Of a DNA stretch of 64,000 nt, positions 1 to 11,200 are shown piece by piece. The stretch lies in the NCBI RefSeq assembly GCF_001949145.1, contig NW_019091410.1, positions 861,868 to 925,867 on the forward strand, in the 5' to 3' direction. The notes below the pieces were generated by a model. The model saw only the letters and a list, made by a program, of their open reading frames with translations, was not told the origin of the DNA and made no database searches. The stretch is from Acanthaster planci (Eukaryota > Echinodermata > Asteroidea > Valvatida > Acanthasteridae). The position numbers and the translations under genes are program-made. How positions within the stretch are numbered: the first letter of the stretch is position 1; each line of letters starts with the position of its first letter.

Positions 1-1101
1 GGCTCTACTAAGCACATGATTATATGCTAATGGAGGCACTGGGTATTTCATTGAGACCATAAGCAGTCAGCTTGGTATAAAGCATGCTCACCACAGGGAA
101 AACATATGCTTAACATAGTGACAAAACAATTTAATCTCTTTAAAGGAGGTGACCGTAACCACAACCAGGCTATGAACCACAATGAAATAGTGCTCAAGAG
201 TAGCAAATTTGTCTGCTTTTGTAAGCACAACTTTTCTGCTAACTGCTAAGCAGCTCCATGAAATTGAACCCTGGTGCATCACCAGTGAGGGGGTATTGAA
301 AACGGCAAGGTCCAGACTTATAGTTAGTTGCATTCTATTGCATTTTACTGAAGCTTTCATTGCAACCATCATGGTTTTTGTTGCATTTGGAGAACGTGCT
401 GTGAGAAAACATGCAGAAGGTAGAGGTCAGTGGATTAAAAAAAGGACTGGTCAGTGGTTGAACTATAGTTGGTGCTTCAGCTTGCCCTGGGATGTAGAAA
501 ATTCACTGTTTCTCCCAAAGGTGGTGATGCTGGACGAGCCGACATCGGGCATGGACCCAGATGCCCGTCGATCAACCTGGGACCTGCTGGAGACCCACAA
601 GGCTGACCGGACTATCCTGCTGACCACCCACCACATGGACGAGGCTGATCTGCTGGGTGACCGCATCGCCATCATGGACCACGGGGAGCTGCAATGCTGT
701 GGCACATCGCTCTTCCTCAAGAAGAAATATGGTGAGGACAGTGTATTCGCTTAGTGACTATTTAGGAGTGCAGAGGTGAGAATAATCTCCAGAGGTGACA
801 TATGGAATGTTCTATTCCATAAGATAGAAATGGAACAGTCCATTTGTCTGTGAATGAAATGCAGTGTCAGAGGTCTCAAGGCCAATTTTTGAAAGCCTTG
901 GCCTCGCTACGTAATGACTTGGTCTTGGCCTTGGCTGAGTCACCCTCTAGACTCAAAGAATCAGTTGAGGCCAGTTCGAGGCAGACCCGTTTTGAGTGAG
1001 TGGTCTCAGCTTTTACTTCCCCCCCCCAAATTTATAATTTTACCGTAATGTGGACATGCTGTGGACATGGATCATTTTTGTGTACAAACACGTGGTACAG
1101 T
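1..1101. repeat. Tandem segmental duplication, copy A
   Basis: This block is repeated almost base for base at 1150-2214. Both copies begin with the same 'ctctactaagcacatg' stretch and both stop matching right after 'gtggtacagtac'. They differ by scattered substitutions and a few indels, including about 22 extra bases in copy A near 208-230 and about 16 extra near 475-490. Each copy contains the same ABCA exon. Between them lie about 45 unrelated bases and a single N (1149). The pattern fits two alleles of a polymorphic genome joined by the assembler; a true tandem duplication is the alternative. Confidence 0.95.
521..731 (+). CDS. ABCA exon, duplicated copy A (NBD1 Walker B/D-loop/H-loop)
   Basis: Same 211-base exon as 1634-1844, with acceptor 'tctcccaaag' before it and donor 'gtgagg' after it. 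It starts in phase 0 and ends in phase 1, so splicing both copies into one mRNA would break the frame. The two could only be alternatives, or one is an assembly duplicate. The coding sequence is intact, with no sign of decay. Confidence 0.85.
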
Positions 1102-1633
1102 ACTGTAACAAACGCCTCCGGTGCCTGAGGACTCCGCCGGAGCATGCANTTCAGCTCTACTAAGCACATGATTATATGCTAATGGAGGCTCTGGGTATTT
1201 CATTGAGACCATAAGCAGTCAGCTTGGTATAAAGCATGCTCACCACAGGGAAAACATTTGCTTAGCATAGTGACAAAACAATTTAATCTCTTTAAAGAAG
1301 GTGACCGTAACCACAACCAGGCTATGAACCGCAATGACATAGTGCTCAAGAGTAGCACAACTTTTCTGCTAACTGCTAAGCAGCTCCATGAAATTGAACC
1401 CTGGTGCATCACCAGTGAGGGGGTATTGAAGACGGCAAGGTCCAGACTTATAGTTTGTTGCATTCTGTTGCATTTTACTAAAGCTTTCATTGCAACCATC
1501 ATGGTTTTTGTTGCATTTGGAGAACGTGCTGTGAGAAAACATGCAGAAGGTCAAAGGTCAGTGGATAAAAAAAACTGGTCAGTGGTTGAACTAAAGTTGG
1601 TGGGATGTAGAAAATTCACTGTTTCTCCCAAAG
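732..1633. other. Sequence between the duplicated exons
   Basis: Contains the 3' intron flank of copy A, about 45 bases (1104-1148) with no counterpart in copy B, including the short inverted repeat ctccgg/ccggag, then the N at 1149 and the 5' intron flank of copy B. No separate gene is supported. Confidence 0.7.
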
Positions 1634-2214
1634 GTGGTGATGCTGGACGAGCCGACATCCGGCATGGACCCAGATGCCCGTCGATCAACCTGGGACCTGC
1701 TGGAGACCCACAAGGCTGACCGGACTATCCTGCTGACCACCCACCACATGGACGAGGCTGATCTGCTGGGTGACCGCATCGCCATCATGGACCACGGGGA
1801 GCTGCAATGCTGTGGCACATCGCTCTTCCTCAAGAAGAAATATGGTGAGGACAGTGTATTCGCTTAATGACTATTTAGGAGTGCAGAGGTGAGAATAATC
1901 TCCAGAGGTGACATATGGAATGTTCTATTCCATAAGATAGAAATGGAACAGTCCATTTGTCTGTGAATGAAATGCAGTGTCAGAGGTCTCAAGGCCAATT
2001 TTTGAAAGCCTTGGCCTCACTACGTAATGACTTGGTCTTGGCCTTGGCTGAGTCACCCTCTAGACTCAAAGAATCAGTTGAGGCCAGTTCGAGGCAGACC
2101 CGTTTTGAGTGAGTGTTCTCAGCTTTTACTTCCCCCCCCCCAAATTTATAATTTTACCGTAATGTGGATATGCTGTGGACATGGATCATTTTTGTGTACA
2201 AACACGTGGTACAG
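1150..2214. repeat. Tandem segmental duplication, copy B
   Basis: Second copy of the block at 1-1101, starting directly after the single N. It is continuous with the rest of the ABCA gene downstream, so I take its exon (1634-1844) as the one belonging to the gene model. The exon differs from copy A by one synonymous change in a serine codon. Confidence 0.95.
1634..1844 (+). CDS. ABCA exon a: NBD1 Walker B to H-loop
   Basis: Encodes Walker B plus D-loop ([10 protein letters not shown]), the H-loop ([18 protein letters not shown]) and the [15 protein letters not shown] stretch typical of ABCA NBD1. It is bounded by 'cccaaag' and 'gtgagg'. The final G splits a glycine codon completed by the next exon. 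Confidence 0.93.
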
Positions 2215-5200
2215 TACCTTGACTCCCTAATGACGCGATGCAGCTAAATGAATTTTTATCCCCAGGAACCATACTTGTTTTCATTGATTGTTGCACGAAA
2301 AGGATAGCTTTTGTGTTGGTGAATTAGGCTACATTTATTCATTGAAAGCTCATCGTGATTTTCCGAACTGTCCAGCATTGGGCATGCATGTACAATAGCC
2401 GGTCAACATTTGCATGTGATCGCTTCGCATGTGCCATCGTGCATGGTGTGGGTTGGACATGTCGTGTCGACAAGGACTGCCTTTTTATATGCCATGTATT
2501 CATGGTTAGCATAAAGTGCCATTTTTAGTGGTTTTCAAGAGAAATTACTTGTTTCATAATTTTTGGAAGCACTCCCGACTTTTTTCTTTCATTTCTTTTT
2601 TATTGAAATGTGGTTACATTCACTCAAAATTTAAGCCTTGCTTTCTCGCGATCTTGTTTTTATAATTGAAAATTTTGAGAAATCATTTTGTGAGGAATTG
2701 TATGTACTGAGAGCAATTAAAATATTTTATATTTTCCTCTTTTGTAATGGTGGGGAGACTCGGTACTCTCACTTTGTTTGAAAGAAATATAAAAACTGAG
2801 CTTTGCAACACCTGCCAACAAGAGGTCATTATGCCCATTCGATTTTGTTTACCAGGTTATTTACAATATTAAACCGAAAATAACTAATCAGTGAAACACA
2901 ATACTTGGTTATTTTTCTCAGACAAAAATAAGAAGGGATATTGTGTCACGTACAACAGTTTTTTGTGAATCGTGTGTGCCTGCCAACAGTGCCAAAAGTA
3001 TTTTAGAGAAAAGTTACCTGTGATGTAGATGATCATGTTATACTGGTACATGTATGTGTGTAGTAACTGGCCTTGGCCTCGCAAACTATGACTTCGGCCT
3101 TGGCCTCCAATGGCTGTGATCCGGTCTTGGCCTTGGCCTCAAAGGTTGTGGACTTGACTCCAACATTGATAAAGTGATTCTTCCCATTGCCCGCAAGTGA
3201 AGTATTTAAAAGTTTTATGCAGCACCTGAATAACTTTCATAAGTTGCAAGATTTATGATATTTCATGGCAGAAATTTTTGCCTTTTCTATTGATGTGCAT
3301 CACAAGCTACATGTGATTACGTAATGATGCAGGTATTTTCTAGCAATCAGGAATCTCTTTGAGATGACTGTAAAAACTTCTGTTGGATTTTGATAACGAG
3401 TGATTTTTTTTCTCTTTTTGTGTCCAAGGTGTTGGTTATCACATGGTCATGGTCAAATCTCCGCAATGTGATGTCGCAAAGGTCTCCAACCTGATTCATT
3501 CCTACATCCCGAGTGCCGCACTGGAGAGCGACGTCGGAGCAGAGCTGTCTTTCATCCTGCCCAATGAGGCTTCAGACAAATTCGAAGGTCTTTTCACCGA
3601 GTTGGAAGAGAGCAAAGACCAGTTGGGTATCAGCAGTTACGGCGCATCGCTCACTACATTGGAAGAAGTTTTCATCAAGTGAGTAACATTTTCATCTTTC
3701 GACAAAAAAAATTAGCTGTCCGCATACCGGTAACTCTGCTGCAGAATTATTGAGAATATTAAAATCTGTGCATTCATACAGAATATTGAAAAACAAAAAA
3801 TTGTTTCGCAGATAATCTGTTTTTTTTATAAAATATCTTCATGGTGTGCTTTTTAGTAATATTTGTGTGTTGTATGTTGAAAGACACCATTTACTGGAAT
3901 GACACCACACTCATGCCGGAATTCTCAAACATGAGGTGCTCCTTCATGTTTTCTGTTTTGGTCAGTCAATCACTGCGTGTTGGGTAAAGAGGCATTTAAC
4001 GTGTGAACATGGGTGTGCAGGTGTACCATACATAGTGTGGACCTCTGCACAAAACAAGCCCACATAATGTAGGGTGCGGTGGCGTAGTGTGGACTCGCAC
4101 ACGTCCACACAATGTTCCCCCCTCTCTGAAAAACAGTTTCAGAGTTTGAAGAGGAACAGTCCAGGGAATCACCATCAAAAATCCAACTCGAAGGAGTTAT
4201 TCTAGTTAGAGAAAAATGAGCGTTTTTCTCAAGTTTCCTTAACCACAGGAGAACCAAGGAAAGTCCTCATTTTGCATTTAAAACAGGTTTTTGTGTATCG
4301 ATGGGTGTCACAAAGGGGGGTGGGTACCCCTTAGGTATCTTTATCCCCCTCCCTGTGCCCAGGCCCCCCCATTTAAAATCTTGAAATAAGCAAATCTTTA
4401 AATACAAGCCATAGATTCTATGCTGACGGGGTTTCCTTGAATAAAATGTGCCTTCCCCCCCAAATTTTACCTCAGTATAACAGAAGCAACACCAGTGTGT
4501 GGTGCCACCCAATCGCTAGCATGGGGCTACCACAGGACTGGCATTTAATTCTGGCAAAATTCATATTCAATTACTTTTGAGGGTTGGCGAGAACTCGGAC
4601 AGCACCCTCAGAGACAGACTACACCAAGCACCAGAGACGGACAACCACCACCAGGAAACCAGCACTCTGCTGCCGTTGAAAGCACCGAATGGCCTGGTCC
4701 CCAACGGTAAAGTGCACTCCAATGGCACGGTGCCACCGAGCCCTAGCTCACCCAAACGGCCCCGTTATGGCTCCATGGACAACTTGAACGTACATCAAGG
4801 ATCTCTGCTTGGGGACTCTACACTCGTTGACATGTCCAGAGGCAGCAGCAGTGACGGAAACTTAAGTATGTGCATAGTATGCTTAATATATGGGGAATTC
4901 CAGAAATTTGGGGTCCATAAGTGTGACATTTTTGTGTCCCTGTTACTCCTGACCTTTGTTATTTGACATGGAAATATCACTGAAATTGATTTTCAAACTA
5001 TTGCTATTTGTTTTGCAGGTAATTTGCATTAATTTATCACTCTTTGGAATTAGAAAATGTGTTCTGAACTTACAAAATCATATGTCAGATGTGAGAGGGA
5101 CACAAAAAAATGGATCCCTAATTTCTGGAATTACCCATGTGTATTTCAGCATCCAAGTCCGTCATTCAGAGCTAGGTCTGGGTCTTCGCTCCATTGGAAA

Positions 5201-8200
5201 TACACAGAGATGTGCTAACAATACATGCAACCATAGCTCTCGAAGCCTGGTTTCGACGCGGCCTTGTCTCAGGCCGTAGCTAGGAGTTTGTTTGGTAGTA
5301 GGAAAATAGTCCCTTTTTGGGGGGATTCCATTTAATTGTTTTGACTTTTCCAGTGTTGCTTTCATCAGCGTCTGTGTTTTTGCTCGTTGCTGAAAAAAAA
5401 ATCTTTCCCTCATTCAACCCATTTTCCCCATCCTGATGTAGTTTCATCAGTGTTCCAATTTGCTTCACAAGCTACTCAATTTTGCTTCTTTAGCACTACA
5501 ATTTGGCTTTTAGAACCTCCATCCCATCCCAATCTACAACTCCGCACCCCAGCTAAGCTATCTGCTTGTGTGCCATGTCTGTGTGATATGTCTCACCATA
5601 AATAACCTGTGTCATAAAAGTATCCAAGCCGCTTGTAGTATACTGTGTGTATACTCCATAGTTATTGTGACAACGCCCTCTGGTCTTTGGAATAAAAGAA
5701 GTTGGGAAATTCCAGTAATGGGTCATGTCTCTGGTGTGACAGTTCTTGTACTTAGATACATAACACCACTTTGATGAGAACACGAGGTATTCTAACTGAG
5801 GCTGAACTTACAAATAGATGTTCCAAATTTACAGACAAATTCATGCCTCTGTCTTCTGAAGCCTTGCTGTAAGTTTGAGCTTCAGGTCCAATGCTTTCTG
5901 GTTGCATGCCCTATGGCTGACTGCCTCTGTTGTGTTTTATTCCTCTGCGTAGGTGACAAGTTTTCCAGCACCAGCAAACTGCCGTTAACCGAACGCCGCA
6001 ACAAGGGTCTGCAACTCTACGCCCAGCAGTTCTGGGCCATGCTGGTCAAGCATGTCTTGCACAGCATGCGCAACTTCATCCTAGCAGCCGTGCAGCTAGC
6101 CGTTCCGCTCCTGAACACCAGCGTGGCTGTCGTCCTGATTCTCATCGCACCCCAGCTGGAGGCCTCCCCACCCCTTGTCATCAGTGCCAAGCCCTACCAG
6201 AACAGCATCGCCCAGTTCTCCAAAGGCCAGAACTTGTCTTACCCCGTGACCGAGAGTCTAGGCAACATGTATACCCGCCACTTCGACGGCACGGCTACTC
6301 GAGTCATAGATATCGATGCAATCACACCTCTCCCGCACAGCATGCGGGAGTACCTGGTATCACAAGGCGAGACTTCCATTAGCGCATTCAACTCCAGGAA
6401 TCTGGTATCGGCGACTTTCGAATATTTTGATAACAGACCAGTCATCATAGGAAACATTTCCTTGGGTAATATCTCTCTCCTCGTTGGAACGGCACTCTAC
6501 AACAACCAACCCTATCATGCGTCCCCACTTGCCCTCAACGCTATCAACAATGCCTACTTGATGCACTACCTTACTGAGGACCACCGCGTGACGGTGATCA
6601 ATGAACCCCTGCCCCCGACGGTCCAGGAGCAGTTCGCCCAGGAGTCGGATGCCTTCGGCATGGGGAGCATGATCGCATTTGTCATGATGTTCGGCATGGC
6701 ATTCCTGGCCTCCTCCTTTGGCGTCTTCCTCATCATGGAGTCGTCCACCAAGGCCAAGCACCTGCAGATCGTCAGCGGGGTGCACGCCACCACCTTCTGG
6801 CTGGCCAAACTCCTCTGGGACCTCATCAACTACATGATCCCCTGCTGCTTGATCGGGATCCTCATGCTAGCCTGCCGGGTGGAGTCCTACGCCCTGGAGG
6901 GACGCGTCTGGGACCTCTACCTTCTTCTCTTCCTTCACGGTTGGGCCATCATCCCCTTCAGCTACCTCCTCTCCTTCTCCTTCAAGGAGCCCGCCTCAGG
7001 CTATGTCCGCATCCTCATCATCAACATCGCTCTGTCCATGGTCATGTACTTCACCTTCGAAGTCCTCTCCATCCCAGAGCTGGGGTTGAAGCACATCGCC
7101 GAAATCCTGGACTGGGTGTTCATGCTGATGCCCCTGTACAGCCTTGGTGCTGCTCTGGAGGCATACTACCTCCATTTCTCCCACATTAAGATCTGCCTGT
7201 CATTCCCACCGTTCAGCCAACAGTACTGTGACGCACAGGGTAAGATCCCCATCCACATTTTGAACTATCTAACACAACCCTAACAGTCCTGAATCCTTCA
7301 ATTTCAATATAATTTTACATACACCCTGTAATCCTTCTCAGAGATGCAAGTTGCAACATGTGTACAAATCTGTATATCTCGTGACATCAAGACAGAGCCA
7401 ACCAAACTTCCAATTGTTAAATTATATTAGAAAGTTCCATCGAAACGTGTTGGTCGATCATCCCCGGGGTTAATGAGCAACGAACATGTAATAAGGTTTC
7501 TGTGCAGTTTTGGATATTTGTGAAGAATTCAATTCAAACTAAGGGAAGGTAGGGTTTTACCTAGTAAATATTTTGTGGACATTTAAAATATCTGCTTTGC
7601 CCTGCACACTCAGCCTGATGAGTCTCAAGTAAATAGTGGCTTGATCCGGCAAACGGGTGCCGAGGTGCTTTTTCCCCAACTAATTTTGCTTCAGTTCACA
7701 GCATTAACAGCAATTCTGATAAAAATGGACATTAATTAGGTGGATAGTTTTGAGGATTCCTACTGACTGCCATGGGATTGATTGTTTTCAAGGTTCACAA
7801 CTCAAAGGTGGCTCTGCTGACTTCCGATTCATTTTACTATTCATGATTGTTTATTTACCCTTTTTTTTTTACTGACAGGCATTTCTTACGAGCCTGAGTA
7901 CTTGACGTGGGGTGGGAAGGGGATTGGTCGATACCTGGTCTTCCTTGCCATTGAAGGTCTGGTGTACATGGCCCTGGTGTTTCTTGTAGACTCCAGCCTC
8001 TTCAAGAAAGTGGCACCTCCACTCCGTAATGCCTGCTGCCGACGTAAGGCACTGGTCTACAGCGAGACACATAAAGTGACCAAATTGGAGGTACTAGAGC
8101 TCTTGTCTTTCATGTCAAAGAGCCCAGATGCTGAGCAAATTTGGCAATGTTGTAGTTGAGATCCTATAAGACCATCGCAAGACTAACACAAGACCACCTG

Positions 8201-11200
8201 AGGACAGCCAGAGCACCCTGGTCGAAACATTAAGTTTTACACTCACTGCTTCTTCTCAGAACAACTACTCTTATAGAACTATTGATTTCACATTGTGCAC
8301 CCACCACCCTTCCCTCTTAGTCTAGCCTCCACCATGCAAAGAGTCAAATCTCACGAGGCCTCCCGTCTGGATATGAGCCACATGCTATTGACATGAACTG
8401 CAACAAAAGCATTCCTTTGTCATTGTTCACCTGTTAGTTATGACTGGTCTTATGGCCAGTCTAGTGTCTAGTCTTGTGTCTGGTGTTGTGTTTAGATTTA
8501 TGTCTGGTCTTGTGAGTGGGCTATTGTCTGGTCTTGAGACAAGCCTCGTGACTGCGCTTTTGTCTGGCCTTGTGTCTGGTCTTGAGACAAGTCTTGCGAC
8601 TAGGCTTTTGTTTGGTCTTGTATGTGGTCTTGAGACAAGTCTTGTGACTGGGTTTTTGTCTGGTCTTGTGTCTGGTCTTGAGACAAGTCTCGTGACTGGG
8701 CTTTTGTCTGGCCTTGTGATGGTTTTAACTGCCACACCGCAGTCTGTTTTCCTGACTGCAGGTCTGAGTGCAACAATTTTGGCAATGTCAATTTCAGGAT
8801 AAACAAAGTGGAGAAGTATACGCCATTTTATGATCCACAGACAAACCACATGTGGCAGTCTTTTATCCAGTCAAAGAGAATATTTAAACTTTCAATCAGT
8901 GGTGGAGGAAGTGGCATGTATGTCAAAGATAACTATGACCTCAGTTCTATAAAAAGCCACCACTGCTTGTATATTAATGACATTCCAGATGGTCAGTTTT
9001 ATTCGTTTTAGGTTTTTGTCATAAGCCATAATCTGTTATTGTTCCACTTTGTTGATGTTTTTGTTTTGTCCAGATTTTGACTGTAAATCTTGCCTGCTTT
9101 TTTCTTTTTTTTAAAAAACAAACAGGACGATGAAGATGTTGCCATGGAGAAGTCCCGCATCTCAGACACGCCCCTCACCAAGCTCTGCCAGACCGATACC
9201 CTGCTCATCAGAAACCTGAAGAAGGTCTACTCCCTGCGGGGAGGCCAGGGGCTGGTGGCCGTCGATGGTATCTCGGTGGGGGTGCCCCTTGGCGAGTGTT
9301 TTGGCCTTCTCGGTAAGGAACTCTCAAAAGATCAGAGCTGATAGCAGCAAGCAAGTCATTTGTTAGGAACCCTTGGTTTTCCGTTCGGCCTAGTTCAGGG
9401 GAAGCCATTTTTGATTGTGTGCCTAGAATCCCTGGTATTCATTGTAATCTGTTAAATGGGGTGGTGCCAGACTATTTTGGGTTCCATGCCTCAGTTTCAT
9501 TTTTTTTTAATGTGGGTTGAAATATGTATGGATATAATTAGTCACAATTTAAAATTGTTCATCAACAAAATGGCATCAAATATATGGTGAACTTTTATTT
9601 CTCACATTCGTTTGTATTCTCAGGTTTTAAATTTGAGTCATAATTACCTGTGTTTCAGTTCCCATATCTGTTGATAGTTTTGTTAATTGGCAAAAGACTT
9701 TGCCTCATAAAAAAAATTCTGCCTGATAGATCTTGTACATATCCCTCTAAGAGGACTGCCTAACAAGTACTCTGTTGTGATCCATCAGTCTTTTTCAATT
9801 TTCTCTGTAATTGTTTTTATATTTTGATCAGGCGTTAATGGAGCAGGAAAGACCACAACTTTTAAAATGTTGACTGGAGATGAGTCAGTAACCTCCGGCA
9901 CTGCCTTCCTAGATGGATACAGCATCAAATCTGATATCAAACTAGTAAGAAACTGAAAATTTTGTTGTCTGTAGGTTTTTTCCATCCAAGTTTTAAGTTG
10001 GTAAAGGGAAATGGGTACGTGGCTGGGTACTGTTGACTATAGGAACATCAGACAATTTGCAGGTTATTTCACGGCTTTTTCCATTCTTTTTTCAGTTTTG
10101 AATTTTCCTCTAGTTGCTCTAATTTCAGATGATGACAAAATGGTTATCACTCCTGAGGTCACCTTCATTTAAGCAAATATAATGAAAAATTACTACCTAA
10201 TACAATAAAACAAAACAAAACAAAACATTTACAGCAATGTCTCCAGTGTAGATTTCAAGTTTCAAAGATGGCACACTTTTTGTTGACTTCTCATTGCAGA
10301 ATCGTCGAGGTTGCAGCCGACAAATTTTGAACAGTTGCCGAAGTTGTAATTTAATGCACACTGTTTGCGACCACTTATTTATTGCAGTGCTAAATACAAT
10401 CTTTCTAAATGGACTGACTGCTGGAACTGTGACTTTGTTCAAGTCAAATTTCTCAGGCACGTAGAGCTAAGATTAAACCTCAATCAAGTCAGTGTGAAAC
10501 ACATTTCTACATTCCAGCATAACTAGCCTGTTCATTCTTCATCGAATGAAATTGCCTGACTTATAGGGCTGAGATTAAAACTCTATCAAGTCATTGTGAA
10601 ACGTGGTTTACTTGCATGCATAAGCAGGTTTATTAAGCCTCTGTCTTGAGGTCGGTTCACACTTCAGGTGAATGTGAAGCGAATTTGACATCATGAAACA
10701 ATTGTTGGTAAATTCACTTAAGCTGAAATGTGTTCAACTTTTGCAAGTTCACTACATGATTATTTGATATGATATCACAAAGTCATGTTTTTGTTGGCTT
10801 TCAGACCGAGTATGAACCTGCCTGTAGTTTTTTCCTTGTGTTTTTTTTACCCAGGTTCAACAGAGGATGGGATACTGCCCGCAATTTGACGCCCTCATCG
10901 ACCAAATGACAGGCAGGGAAACGCTGACCATGTACGGTCGCCTGCGAGGCGTGCCTGAGGCTCATATCTCTGACGAAGTCAACCGACTGCTCAAGATCCT
11001 CACCATAGAACCACATGCCGACAAGCTGACCAAGACATACAGGTAAAATGAATCAGATTTTGTTTCTGACCTCGTTTATGATTTTTAAAATCATTTTTAA
11101 GAGATCGATGATCACCATTGGAAAGGTTTGTAAATGTTGTTTCTTTCACAAAATAGAGCAAAGAATAGAGAAGAAAAGAAGAAAGGGAAGAAACCTGAAG

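Noticed and set aside
209-520. Long N-terminal extension of the exon at 521 starting at an ATG at 209
   Set aside because: The frame merely runs back through intron sequence; the protein match starts exactly after the acceptor at 520 and the intron part has no ABCA similarity.
8427-8849. Repetitive reading frames on both strands (Thr/Arg/Pro/Asp-rich and Gly/Leu/Ser-rich)
   Set aside because: Translations of the 48-bp minisatellite inside an ABCA intron.
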